64,000 bases of DNA from Streptomyces kronopolitis (lineage in GTDB: Bacteria; Actinomycetota; Actinomycetes; Streptomycetales; Streptomycetaceae), in contig NZ_BMND01000029.1 of assembly GCF_014646275.1 (NCBI RefSeq), forward strand, positions 1-64,000. Direction: 5' to 3'. Position 1 is the first letter of the stretch; each line of letters opens with the position of its first letter. Below the pieces are notes generated by a model that had not been told where the DNA came from, searched no databases, and worked only from the letters and a program-made list of their open reading frames with translations. The position numbers and the translations under genes are program-made. Positions 1-8,363 of this stretch are shown in pieces.

Positions 1-832
1 GGGCGGCCCGCTGCCGGGCCGCGCGGGTCTTCGGGGCGCGCCGCGGGGCCGGGCGGCGGGCCGGGGCGGGCGCGTCCGGGACGGTCTCGGCGGCGGTGTC
101 CCCCTCGGGCGCGGGCTTGCGGTCGCGGTGCAGCAGCGCCCGCTCGCAGGCCGTCCAGGTCGTCGTGGTGACCACGTAGAGGCCGGCGGCCAGCGGCACC
201 ACGGCGATGGTGATCAGCGTGCCGAAGGACAGCAGCGGCATCAGCCTGGACATCGACGCCATGCCGGGCAGCGCGGCGTTCGTGCCGCCCGCGGCGGGGG
301 CGGGGGCCTTGGCCAGCGTGGCCCGGGCCCGTCGGAAGTTCCAGGTGGCGACCGCCGTGATCAGCGCGAACAGGGCGAGGTAGACCAGGCCCTGCGGGCC
401 GAGGACACCGCCGTCGGAGAGCGCCTGGGTCCAGTGGCCGCCGAGCGGCGCCCCCAGCAGGGTGTGGTCCAGCAGACCGCCGGCCCCGCGGGAGAACAGG
501 TGGTACATCACGAAGAAGACGGGCAGCTGGAGCAGCATCGGAAGGCAGCCGGCCAGCGGCGAGGAGCCGCTGTCGGCGTACAGCTCGCTGATCGCCTTCT
601 GCAGCCGCTCGGGGTTGCCCTTGTGGGTGCGCTGGAGCTCCGCCATGCGCGGGGCGAGCGCCGAGCGGGCCTTCTCGCCGCGGGCGGCCGCGCGGGCGAG
701 GGGGTGCAGCGCGGCGCGGACGCCCAGCGTGCACAGGACGATGGTGGCGGCCATGGCCGCCGTGCCGAAGAGCGGGGTGAGTGCGTCGGCGGCGTGCGTC
801 AGTGCCGCGCCGAGGAAGCCGAACATGGACAT
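1..832 (-). CDS. yidC: YidC/Oxa1-family membrane protein insertase (C-terminus cut by window edge)
   Basis: The protein inserts membrane proteins, either alone or with the Sec translocon. The frame starts at an ATG preceded by GGAGGG, reads MSMFGFLGAALTHAADAL and stays open to base 1, so the end lies outside the window. Visible features are an N-terminal hydrophobic helix, the groove arginine in the segment GVRAALHPLARAAARG, the cytoplasmic loop with LQRTHKGNPERLQKAI, the LPMLLQLPVFFVMYHLF helix, and further helices before a basic, Pro/Ala-rich tail. It has no lipobox. It does not sit in the rpmH-rnpA-yidC-jag context expected of the housekeeping copy, so I read it as a paralogue. A small membrane-protein gene lies directly upstream on the same strand. 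Confidence 0.9.
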   Translation of the reverse strand, partial: MSMFGFLGAALTHAADALTPLFGTAAMAATIVLCTLGVRAALHPLARAAARGEKARSALAPRMAELQRTHKGNPERLQKAISELYADSGSSPLAGCLPMLLQLPVFFVMYHLFSRGAGGLLDHTLLGAPLGGHWTQALSDGGVLGPQGLVYLALFALITAVATWNFRRARATLAKAPAPAAGGTNAALPGMASMSRLMPLLSFGTLITIAVVPLAAGLYVVTTTTWTACERALLHRDRKPAPEGDTAAETVPDAPAPARRPAPRRAPKTRAARQRAA

Positions 833-930
833 GGGTGAGCCCTCCACGGGTCTCGTCGTGCCGGGATGCGGAATCGGCGTGACGAGCCGCGCGGACGCGG
901 ACAGCGGTGCGGTGGGACCGGTCCGGGCGC

Positions 931-1236
931 CTACGCGGCCGTCGGGAGGGGACGGCCCGGTGCCCGGGGACGCGGGCGCCCTGCCGCGTCGGGATCGCGC
1001 TGGGGCAGGAAGGCCGTACGCCGCTCGCGGTCGCGCAGCGCCGTGCGGACCCGGCCCGGTGGCAGCGGCCGGGCGACGGCCGCGATCAGGAAGGCGCTGC
1101 ACAGCAGCAGCATCGCCGCGGTGGTCGCGGCGGCGGTCAGGGCCGCGGTGAGGCCGGTCTGCGAGAGCAGGAGACCGGCCAGGAGGAAGAACAGCGCCGA
1201 GAGGCAGAGCCGCCAGCTGTCGACGATGCGGTGCAC
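931..1236 (-). CDS. Small two-helix membrane protein (DUF6412-like)
   Basis: This is a 101-residue protein beginning VHRIVDSWRLC. I chose the GTG start because GAGGAGG lies seven bases upstream; a longer frame reaching back to 1473 has no such site and would overlap the divergent ligase gene. Two hydrophobic segments (about residues 9-28 and 31-52) are followed by a basic, Arg/Pro-rich cytoplasmic-type tail. It lies about 100 bases upstream of the yidC paralogue on the same strand, so the two are probably co-transcribed. The DUF6412 assignment is from memory of a family found next to yidC paralogues in Streptomyces. The function is unknown. Confidence 0.6.
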   Translation of the reverse strand: MHRIVDSWRLCLSALFFLLAGLLLSQTGLTAALTAAATTAAMLLLCSAFLIAAVARPLPPGRVRTALRDRERRTAFLPQRDPDAAGRPRPRAPGRPLPTAA

Positions 1237-1399
1237 CCGGCGTCCTCCTCTGGTTGTCCGGTCCTCAAGACTTGTCGTCTTCCGCTCAAGAGTAGCCATA
1301 GATCTGGGCAGCCGTGAGACCTGCCGGTAACTTGCCCTGCCTGCCGTCGGGGACGTCGGCGGACCAGGGGGAATCAAGGGGGAACACCAAGGAGGTGCT

Positions 1400-3295
1400 G
1401 TGCGCGACATCAGCGTTCCGGCCCTGGCGGCTCCACTGCGGACCGGCGGTCTCGCCGACTCCGTCTTCGACACCGCCGCCCATCAGCCGGATTTCGCTCA
1501 GCTCGCCCGTCGCGACCCCCGGGCCGGCGGCGGCTGGCAGGAGGTGTCCGCGGCGGAGTTCCGGGACGAGGTCATGGCCCTGGCCAAGGGGCTGCTGGCG
1601 GACGGGGTCCGGCCCGGTACCCGGGTCGCCCTGATGGCCCGGACCCGCTACGAGTGGACGCTGTTCAGCTACGCGCTGTGGGCGATCGGCGGGCAGCTGG
1701 TGCCGGTCTATCCGACCGCGTCGGCCGAGCAGCTGCGCGCGATCGTCGCCGGGGCGAGGGTCACCGCGATCGTCGTGGAGAACGAGGCGCACGCGATGAC
1801 CGTGGCCGAGGCCTGCGACGAGCGGGCGCTGCGCCGGCTGTGGCAGCTGGACCTGGACTGCGTGCGGCGGCTGATGGAGGAGGGCACCCGGCTGACCGAC
1901 GCGGACGTCCACCGGCTGCGGCACGCGGTCGACCCGGACGGCACCGCGGCCATCGTCTACACCTCGGGGACCACCGGCCGCCCCCGCGGCTGCGTGATCA
2001 CCCACGCCAATCTCGCCGCCGAGTGCGACACCCTCTACGCGGGCTGGGGCGGGCTGCTGGCCGCGCCCGGCGAGCGCCCCTCGCTGCTGGCGTTCCTGCC
2101 GTTCGCGCATGTCTACGGGCTGATGGTGCAGGTCGCCTGCCTGCGCGGCGGGGTCAAGCTCGCCCATCAGCCGGAGGTGTCGTCCCGCGAACTGCTGCCG
2201 GCGCTGGCCTCGTTCCGTCCGACGTTCCTGTTCGCGGTGCCGTACGTCTTCGAGAAGATCTGCACCCGCGCCCGGCTGGCCGCGGAACAGGCCGGCCGGC
2301 AGCGGACGTTCGACGCGGCGATGACGGTGGCGGTGCGCTACGCGGAGGCGCTCGCGGAGCAGGAGGCGGGCACCGGCCGCGGCCCCGACCCGTTCCTGCG
2401 CGCCCGCCACGCGCTCTACGACCGGCTGGTGTACTCGCACATCCGCGAGATGCTGGGCGGCCGGGTGCGCACGGCCGTCTCCGGCGGCTCGCCGCTGCTG
2501 CGGGAGCTGGGGCTGCTGTTCGCCGGTATCGGGATCACCGTCTACGACGGCTACGGACTGACCGAGACCAGCGGCGCGATCACCGTGCAGCCGCCCGGCC
2601 GGGTGCGGTTCGGGACGGTAGGCCTGCCGCTGCCGGGCAGCGCGGTGCATCTGGCGCTGGACGGCGAGGTGTGGGTCCGGGGCGCGGTGGTGTTCGCCGG
2701 CTACCTCGACGAGGGCGGCACCGCGGACGACGGGCTGTACGACGGCTGGCTGGCGACCGGTGACCTCGGGCACCTCGACGAGCAGGGCTATCTCGTCATC
2801 ACCGGCCGCAAGAAGGACGTCATCATCACCAGCAGCGGCAAGAGCGTGGCGCCGCAGGGGCTGGAGCAGCGGCTGTGCGCGCATCCGCTGATCTCGCAGT
2901 GCGTGGTCGTCGGCGACAACCGCCCCTATGTGACCGCCCTGATCACCCTGGACCCGGAGTCGCTGACGCACTGGCGCACCCTGCGCGACGAGCCGGGCCC
3001 GGGCAGCACGGCCCCCTCGCCCGAGGAGCAGTTGCAGGCGGAGGTGCGGCGGGCGGTGGCGCGGGCGAACGCCTCGGTGTCGCGGGCCGAGTCGATCCGC
3101 GCCTTCCGGGTCCTGCCGGGCGAGTTCAGCCAGGAGTCCGGGCTGGTGACGCCGTCGCTGAAGCTGCGGCGCGCGGCGATCGTCCGGGCGTACGCGGCGG
3201 AGATCGAGGCGCTGTACGCCGAGGGCCGCAGCGAGGAGCCCGAGTCCCGGCGCGAGCGCCGCCGTTGGGCGGGGGCGAGCCTGTACGCACGCTGA
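1400..3295 (+). CDS. AMP-forming long-chain acyl-CoA ligase (FadD-like)
   Basis: The protein activates a fatty acid with ATP to an acyl-adenylate and transfers it to coenzyme A. The 631-residue length suits bacterial long-chain acyl-CoA synthetases. The ANL-superfamily motifs are present: the P-loop-like YTSGTTGRPRG (A3) near residue 190, YGLTETSG (A5), the TGDLGHLDEQGYL aspartate motif (A7) and GRKKDVIITSSGK (A8 hinge), ending in a C-terminal lid domain. The start is GTG (VRDISVPALA) with AAGGAGG four bases upstream. It is transcribed divergently from the DUF6412-like gene. The substrate chain length cannot be read from sequence; a role in lipid degradation or lipid modification is equally possible. 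Confidence 0.88.
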   Translation: MRDISVPALAAPLRTGGLADSVFDTAAHQPDFAQLARRDPRAGGGWQEVSAAEFRDEVMALAKGLLADGVRPGTRVALMARTRYEWTLFSYALWAIGGQLVPVYPTASAEQLRAIVAGARVTAIVVENEAHAMTVAEACDERALRRLWQLDLDCVRRLMEEGTRLTDADVHRLRHAVDPDGTAAIVYTSGTTGRPRGCVITHANLAAECDTLYAGWGGLLAAPGERPSLLAFLPFAHVYGLMVQVACLRGGVKLAHQPEVSSRELLPALASFRPTFLFAVPYVFEKICTRARLAAEQAGRQRTFDAAMTVAVRYAEALAEQEAGTGRGPDPFLRARHALYDRLVYSHIREMLGGRVRTAVSGGSPLLRELGLLFAGIGITVYDGYGLTETSGAITVQPPGRVRFGTVGLPLPGSAVHLALDGEVWVRGAVVFAGYLDEGGTADDGLYDGWLATGDLGHLDEQGYLVITGRKKDVIITSSGKSVAPQGLEQRLCAHPLISQCVVVGDNRPYVTALITLDPESLTHWRTLRDEPGPGSTAPSPEEQLQAEVRRAVARANASVSRAESIRAFRVLPGEFSQESGLVTPSLKLRRAAIVRAYAAEIEALYAEGRSEEPESRRERRRWAGASLYAR

Positions 3296-3509
3296 ACGCG
3301 CGGGCCGGGCCGCCTGGTGCGGGCCCGGCCGGGCACACGGCATCCGGCGCACGTCACCCGTGTCACCCGGCCGGGCCCGCACGCGGCACCGTAGCAGTGC
3401 CGCGGCGGGCCCGGCCGTTATTTGTCCAGGGGTGAGGACCTGGGCCCGCCGACCCGGTGCGGCACTTAGCGTCCGGTGGGATTCCAGTAGTGACGATCCG
3501 GGAGGTCGT

Positions 3510-4157
3510 GTGCGGTCCATCCTCAGCAACTCCGCAACATCCGGGCGGACCATCGCCACCGGACTGGTGGTAGCTGCGCTCATGGCCACGCTCGCGGCGC
3601 TGCTGCTCCCCGTCCAGCTCTTCGGTGAGTCCGCCGCCGCGGCGACCACCACGCTCACGTACGACGACGACGGCGGGGGCACGGTCAACACCCGCTACGG
3701 TCCGCTCACCGCGATGGACCGGGACTTCGTGCGCAAGGTCAAGCTGGCCGGGCTGTGGGAGCTGCCCTCGGGCCGGATGGCGCAGCAGCGCGGGACGACG
3801 GACGCCGTCCGCACGGCCGGCAACCATCTCGTGGCCGGGCACACCGAGCTGGACCGGCGGTCGAACGAGGCCGGGAAGGCGCTGGGCATCGAGCTGCCCA
3901 CCGAGCCCAACGTCGCCCAGCAGGGCTGGCTCGGGCAGCTCAACAACGCCCAGGGCAAGGAGTTCGACCGGCTGTTCGCGGAGCTGCTGCGCCGCGCCCA
4001 CGGCAAGGTCTTCGGGCTGGTGGCCCTGGTCCGCGACCAGACCAAGAACACGATGGTGCGCGCGCTGGCCGACCGCGCCAACGACGTCGTGCTGGATCAC
4101 ATCACGTTCCTGGAGAAGACCGGTCGGGTCGACTTCAACACCCTGCACTCCAGCTGA
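3510..4157 (+). CDS. Secreted DUF4142 protein
   Basis: This is a 215-residue exported protein. I chose the GTG start (VRSILSNSATSG) because GGAGG lies just upstream; the frame extends further upstream but without coding support. A hydrophobic signal segment (about residues 15-40) ends near ESAAAA. The mature part is a four-helix DUF4142 domain, recognisable by MDRDFVRKVKLAGLWEL, the following GN-H segment and QLNNAQGKEFDRLF. DUF4142 proteins are ferritin-like bundles of unknown function. It has no lipobox cysteine. It is followed 96 bases later by another secreted protein on the same strand, so a shared cell-surface role is plausible but inferred. Confidence 0.8.
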   Translation: MRSILSNSATSGRTIATGLVVAALMATLAALLLPVQLFGESAAAATTTLTYDDDGGGTVNTRYGPLTAMDRDFVRKVKLAGLWELPSGRMAQQRGTTDAVRTAGNHLVAGHTELDRRSNEAGKALGIELPTEPNVAQQGWLGQLNNAQGKEFDRLFAELLRRAHGKVFGLVALVRDQTKNTMVRALADRANDVVLDHITFLEKTGRVDFNTLHSS

Positions 4158-4253
4158 CCCGGCGCAGGCACCCCACTGGGAGGCGCCCATCACGCCCTTC
4201 TGTGAACCGCATCAGGACGACACCCCTCACATCGGACGAAGCGAAGTGATCTC

Positions 4254-5762
4254 ATGAGGCAACGGCAACAAGCCCATAAACGCTCGCGTTTGACGAACAG
4301 AATGCTCGTGGGAGCCGCGGCGCTCCTGCTGGGCGGCGGCGGTCTGGCGGCGGTCGCCACGACCGCGCTGGCCGGCAACTCCCACCCGGAGACGGGCTCC
4401 TCCGCGGGCCATCAGCACACCGTGTCCGCCTTCACGATCTCCTGCCCCGATGTGGGCGAGCGGCTGCGCCAGGTGCCGCACAGCGCCCAGCTCCCGGTCT
4501 CCAAGGGGCTGTCCTCGCTCGACCGGCAGGTGCACGACGCGTACCACAAGATGATGGGCGGCAGCGGCTCCGCCGTCCTCGGCGGGCTCAAGACCCAGCG
4601 CCAGAAGACGATCAAGATGATGGTCACGGCCATCTCCAAGAACGCCAAGCGGCCGGGCTATCTGCTCAAGATGAGCGGCTGCACCGTCAAGCCCGTCAAC
4701 GAGGGCGCCGGCGCGGGCGGCAACGACTCCACGAAGACCGTGAAGGAGGGCTGGTACCAGGGGCAGAACCCGAACCAGACCGGCGGCCAGCAGCAGGGGC
4801 AGGACCCGAACCAGAACGGTGGCCAGCAGCAGGGCCAGGATCCGAACCAGAACGGCGGGCAGCAGCAGGGCCAGGCCGGCGGTCCCTCCCCCGACGACTT
4901 CGTGGACATCAACAACGTCCAGCCGAACGCGGATCAGCCGCCGTTCGCGGCCCCCCAGGGCGGCAACGCCACGACCGGCACCTTCACCACGGAGTGCGGC
5001 CGCAACGAGGAGGGCCACTTCAACTCCGACAACGTCATCGTGACGCCGGGCGTCAGCAACGGCGCCCACCACACGCACGACTACGTCGGCAACACCACCA
5101 CCGACGGCAACTCCACCGACCAGTCCCTGGCCGCCTCCGACACCACCTGCACCAACGGCGACCAGTCGACCTACTACTGGCCGGTGCTGCGCAAGCTGGA
5201 CGGGAACGCGGAGCAAAAGCCGGGCGCCGCGCAGGACGCCAACGTCGGCTCGGTGCTGACCCCGGCCACCGTGACCCTCACCTACCGCGGCAGCCAGGCC
5301 GGCCAGGTCGAGGCGATGCCGCGCTTCCTGCGGATCATCACCGGTGACGCCAAGGCGTTCACCAACGGCACCAAGAACGCCAACGCCTCCTGGAGCTGCA
5401 CCGGCTTCGAGAACCGGCAGCTGAAGGACAAGTACCCGCTCTGCCCCAAGGGCTCGCAGGTCGTGCGCAACTTCGCCTTCCAGAACTGCTGGGACGGCCG
5501 GGAGACCGACAGCGCCAACCACCGCGACCACATGGCGTTCTCGGACCAGAACGGCACCTGCCCCGCCGGGTTCAAGGCCGTGCCGCAGCTGGTGGAGCGG
5601 ATCACCTACGACGTCCCGCAGGGCGACAGCTTCGCGGTGGACAGCTTCCCCGAGCAGCTGCACAAACCCGTCACGGACCACGGCGACTTCATCAACGTGA
5701 TGCCGGACAACCTGATGAGCAAGGCCGTGGACTGCATCAACAACGGCCAGAAGTGCACCTGA
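4254..5762 (+). CDS. Secreted DUF1996 protein with Q/N-rich linker repeats
   Basis: This is a 502-residue exported protein. A basic N-terminus and hydrophobic helix (about residues 18-40) form the signal peptide, ending near TALAGNSHP. A helical region follows, then three copies of a 12-residue G-Q-[ND]-P-N-Q-[TN]-G-G-Q-Q-Q repeat (residues 170-205), then a DUF1996 domain from about residue 240 to the end. The DUF1996 part carries the HHTHDYVGN and HRDHMAFSDQ histidine motifs and paired cysteines (TECG, TTCT, WSCTGF, YPLCPKG, FQNCWDG). DUF1996 is found in secreted fungal and actinobacterial proteins and has no established activity. A strong hairpin terminator lies 46 bases downstream. Confidence 0.85.
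   Translation: MRQRQQAHKRSRLTNRMLVGAAALLLGGGGLAAVATTALAGNSHPETGSSAGHQHTVSAFTISCPDVGERLRQVPHSAQLPVSKGLSSLDRQVHDAYHKMMGGSGSAVLGGLKTQRQKTIKMMVTAISKNAKRPGYLLKMSGCTVKPVNEGAGAGGNDSTKTVKEGWYQGQNPNQTGGQQQGQDPNQNGGQQQGQDPNQNGGQQQGQAGGPSPDDFVDINNVQPNADQPPFAAPQGGNATTGTFTTECGRNEEGHFNSDNVIVTPGVSNGAHHTHDYVGNTTTDGNSTDQSLAASDTTCTNGDQSTYYWPVLRKLDGNAEQKPGAAQDANVGSVLTPATVTLTYRGSQAGQVEAMPRFLRIITGDAKAFTNGTKNANASWSCTGFENRQLKDKYPLCPKGSQVVRNFAFQNCWDGRETDSANHRDHMAFSDQNGTCPAGFKAVPQLVERITYDVPQGDSFAVDSFPEQLHKPVTDHGDFINVMPDNLMSKAVDCINNGQKCT
4761..4868 (+). repeat. Three tandem 36-bp coding repeats
   Basis: Three consecutive 36-bp units (starting 4761, 4797 and 4833) each encode a 12-residue Gln/Asn-rich repeat in the DUF1996 protein. 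The units differ at a few third positions. The copy number may vary between strains. Confidence 0.85.
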
Positions 5763-5808
5763 CGGACATCGGCACCGCACGGACGCCCGTCCTCACCTGA
5801 CGGACGTG

Positions 5809-5841
5809 GTGCCCCTCGGGGAGACGCTCCCCGAGGGGCAC
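5809..5841 (+). terminator. Hairpin terminator after the DUF1996 gene
   Basis: A perfect 15-bp stem (left arm GTGCCCCTCGGGGAG) surrounds a three-base loop. No U-run follows, as is common in Streptomyces. Confidence 0.75.
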
Positions 5842-6236
5842 CCGGCATGCCGGGGCGGAGGAGTCGGCGGGGCGGCGGGGCAGGCAGGGGCAGGCGGCGG
5901 GCACGGCAACGGTGCCGGCCGCCGGCTCCGGCTCCGGGGCTCGGCCCCGGCGACGAGCCCCGCCGCGGCGGCACCCCGAGGACACGACACAGCACCGGCC
6001 CCAGGGCCCTGACGAAGCGGTGGCCCGAGGACATGGCACAGCAGCAGTGGCACGACGGCGCCTCCCCGCGGCGGCCCGAAGACGGGGCACCGCGGTCACC
6101 GCGCCGGGCGGCGGCCCGGCGGCGCCCCCGCGGGCACGGCACGGCAGCGGCCCCGACCCGGGTGGTCCGGGGGTCGGGGCCGCTGCGCCGCGCCGGCGGT
6201 CAGCTCAAGGGGCGCGGTGGTTCATCCGCTGCTGCG
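5842..6236. other. Intergenic stretch with no gene seen
   Basis: This is about 395 bases of very GC-rich, repetitive sequence between the terminator and the stop of the regulator gene. Open frames here are Arg/Pro/Ala-rich, lack plausible ribosome sites and look like composition artefacts. Confidence 0.6.
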
Positions 6237-7292
6237 TCAAAGACCGTTGACGCGGGCCTCGCGGGCCACGCCCAGCGGGCGGATGGAGGAGGCGACGGCC
6301 CTGGCGCGGCGGCCGGCCCGTGCGCGGTAGCTGCGGACATGCGCCATCAGACGGCGACTGCGCAGCGCCATCTCCAGCTCGAAGCGGGTGCGCGGGTCGC
6401 GCAGCACCGGACCGAAGAGCTTCTCTATCTGGCGCAGGCGGTAGCGGACCGTCTGGGGGTGCACATGCAGCAGCTTGGCGGCCTCCGGTGCTCCGCCGCC
6501 CTCCAGCCACGCCAGCAAGGTGACTTCGAGCCGTTCGCTCTGCCGCGGCGTCAGCTCCTCCAGCGGTCCCAGCCAGCGGGACGTCAGCGCGTCCGCCAGC
6601 GACTCGTCCTGGAGCAGCAGCAGCGCCGAGAGGTGGTCGTCGACGAAGGCGGGCCGCGACTCCGGGCCGACCCGGCTGGGGGCCAGCGTCAGCAGATAGC
6701 GGGCCCAACGCAGCGACGACGCGGTGTCGGTGGCCGGCACCACGTGCCCGACCGCCGCCGGCCGGCCCTTGAGCGCCGCCTCCAGGCGGGCCCGGGTCTG
6801 GGTGGCTGGGTCGGGGACGAACAGACAGGTGTAGCCCTCGACATTGCCGATGAGGGCGTGGCCCAGTGCCGCGGCGAGCTGCGCCGCCTCGGCGGGGGTG
6901 GCAAGCACGACGGCCTGCAGGGTGTCGGGGACGGGCCAGCCGGCCTCGCGGGACAGCCCGCTCAATCCCTCCTCCGGAGCCTCGCGTTGTCCGGCGAGCA
7001 CGTCGAACAGATCCTGGCGAGCCCGTGCGACGGGCATCGGGGTCACCACTGAAGGTCCTGCCGGAGGTTTACTCTCCGACTCTTTTTGGTACCCAAGAAC
7101 TGTCAGCAAGGCCTGTTCAAGCGCCCAATGTGCCTCTTCTACGGGAGTATCCCCGAGAAGTGCGGACAATGCGGGAAATCCGCGTTGCAACTCCGCGACC
7201 AACTTCTCGGAGAGGTCCGGTAGTTCATTTCTGACTACGCGGGACCACTCTCCTCGGGGACGCGACCAGATGCGGTTCAGGAGATCACACAT
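6237..7292 (-). CDS. PucR-type helix-turn-helix transcriptional regulator
   Basis: This is a 351-residue regulator. The C-terminal 60-70 residues are a PucR-type HTH: a long helix (LEVTLLAWLEGGGAPEAAKLL) leads into HVHPQTVRYRLRQIEKLFG and DPRTRFELEMALR. The upstream half resembles the GGDEF-like CdaR domain common in this class. The ATG start (MCDLLNRIW) has GAGG just upstream. Such regulators often control nearby catabolic or transport genes, but here the gene is single and faces away from the redox cassette that begins at 7614. The ligand is unknown. The divergent spacer to that cassette (7293-7613) is a likely shared control region. Confidence 0.82.
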   Translation of the reverse strand: MCDLLNRIWSRPRGEWSRVVRNELPDLSEKLVAELQRGFPALSALLGDTPVEEAHWALEQALLTVLGYQKESESKPPAGPSVVTPMPVARARQDLFDVLAGQREAPEEGLSGLSREAGWPVPDTLQAVVLATPAEAAQLAAALGHALIGNVEGYTCLFVPDPATQTRARLEAALKGRPAAVGHVVPATDTASSLRWARYLLTLAPSRVGPESRPAFVDDHLSALLLLQDESLADALTSRWLGPLEELTPRQSERLEVTLLAWLEGGGAPEAAKLLHVHPQTVRYRLRQIEKLFGPVLRDPRTRFELEMALRSRRLMAHVRSYRARAGRRARAVASSIRPLGVAREARVNGL

Positions 7293-7613
7293 CGCTACCT
7301 CGATCCTGGCGGGGATGCGGCTGTTACGGGGGGTGGCGCACCCCGTGCGCCTGAGTCGGCATCATCCGGAGTCGTGCCGCGCGCCCGCGATGCCACTGCA
7401 GGAATTTGTCACAGCGCGATAAACCTTACGAAATCCTGAACACGTTCGTAGATGCTTTTGACATCCGGATTACGGCCCTGCGTATCCACTCGGTTACAGA
7501 ATGTTTAGTGTTACCGGGGGTCACCCGAACAAAAGCCCCGGGCAAATTACGCCCCCGGGATATTTCCTCGAAATTCGCATCCCAGCACCCGCGCCCTGAC
7601 ACCGGGAGGTCCG
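7293..7613. other. Divergent promoter region between PucR regulator and redox cassette
   Basis: About 320 bases without a gene. The segment 7430-7570 is clearly more AT-rich than its surroundings, as expected of promoters. I see no operator that I can name. Confidence 0.5.
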
Positions 7614-8363
7614 ATGTCCGCACCGCGTATGCAGAGCCGCCGCGCCGCACACCGAGCCCGGCCTTCGCCTTTCGTGCCTCGCCCCCGGCGCCCCCCGAAC
7701 GAACCCGGGCCGCCGGCCCGCCGATCGGCCGGCGGCTTCGCCGGAACCGCCGTGCTCCGCCCGGCGCTTCCGGCCGCACTGCTGCTCTTCCTCGCCGTCC
7801 TGCTGCGCTCCGGCGCGATGGACGGCGTGCTGAACTTCCTCGACTTCGGTGCCGGGGTGCTCGCGCTGGTCTCCCTGTCGGTGACCGTGCTGTGGGGCCT
7901 GGCCGCCACCGACCGGATGGTGCTGAAATCCGGTCACCGGCTGCTCGCCCAGGCCGTGCACCGCGGCACCGGCGTCGCCGGCCTCGGCTTCCTGGGCCTG
8001 CACATCTGGGTCAAGGTCTCCGAGGGCCACACCGATGCGGGGGCCGCCGCGGTGCCGTTCACCGACGGCGCCCGCCCCGGCCTCATCGGCCTCGGCACCC
8101 TCGCCGCCTACGTGTTCCTCGCCGTCGCGGTGACCGGCGCGGTACGCGGCGCCTTCACCGGCATCACCGCCTCCCGGTGGTGGCGCGGGCTGCACATGAG
8201 CGCGTACGTCGCCTGGGGGCTGGCCCTGGTGCACGGCCTCCGGGCGGGCCGCCCCGCGGCCGGCTACGCCCTCGTCGGCTACGCCATCTGCCTCGTCGCG
8301 GTGGCCGTACGGCTCGCGCTGCGGTTGCGCGGCGCACGCAGGAACACAGGAGAACTCCCATGA
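7614..8363 (+). CDS. NOX/FRE-like haem-binding membrane protein
   Basis: This is a 249-residue integral membrane protein with about six hydrophobic helices after a basic, proline-rich N-terminus of some 45 residues. Histidines lie at 116 and 130 in one helix (VHRGTG...LHIWVK) and at 194 and 207 in another (LHMSAY...LVHGLR). That is H-x13-H and H-x12-H, the spacing that ligates the two b-haems in ferric reductase and NADPH-oxidase membrane domains. No flavin or NADPH domain is fused. The ATG has GGGAGG upstream. The next gene starts within its stop codon (ATGA), so the NuoF-like protein is probably its electron donor. Haem binding is inferred from spacing only. Confidence 0.75.
   Translation: MSAPRMQSRRAAHRARPSPFVPRPRRPPNEPGPPARRSAGGFAGTAVLRPALPAALLLFLAVLLRSGAMDGVLNFLDFGAGVLALVSLSVTVLWGLAATDRMVLKSGHRLLAQAVHRGTGVAGLGFLGLHIWVKVSEGHTDAGAAAVPFTDGARPGLIGLGTLAAYVFLAVAVTGAVRGAFTGITASRWWRGLHMSAYVAWGLALVHGLRAGRPAAGYALVGYAICLVAVAVRLALRLRGARRNTGELP

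Noticed and set aside
1286..3691. 801-residue open frame on the minus strand
   Set aside because: Lies antisense over the acyl-CoA ligase; Arg/Gly/Ala-rich, no family motifs, an artefact of high GC content.
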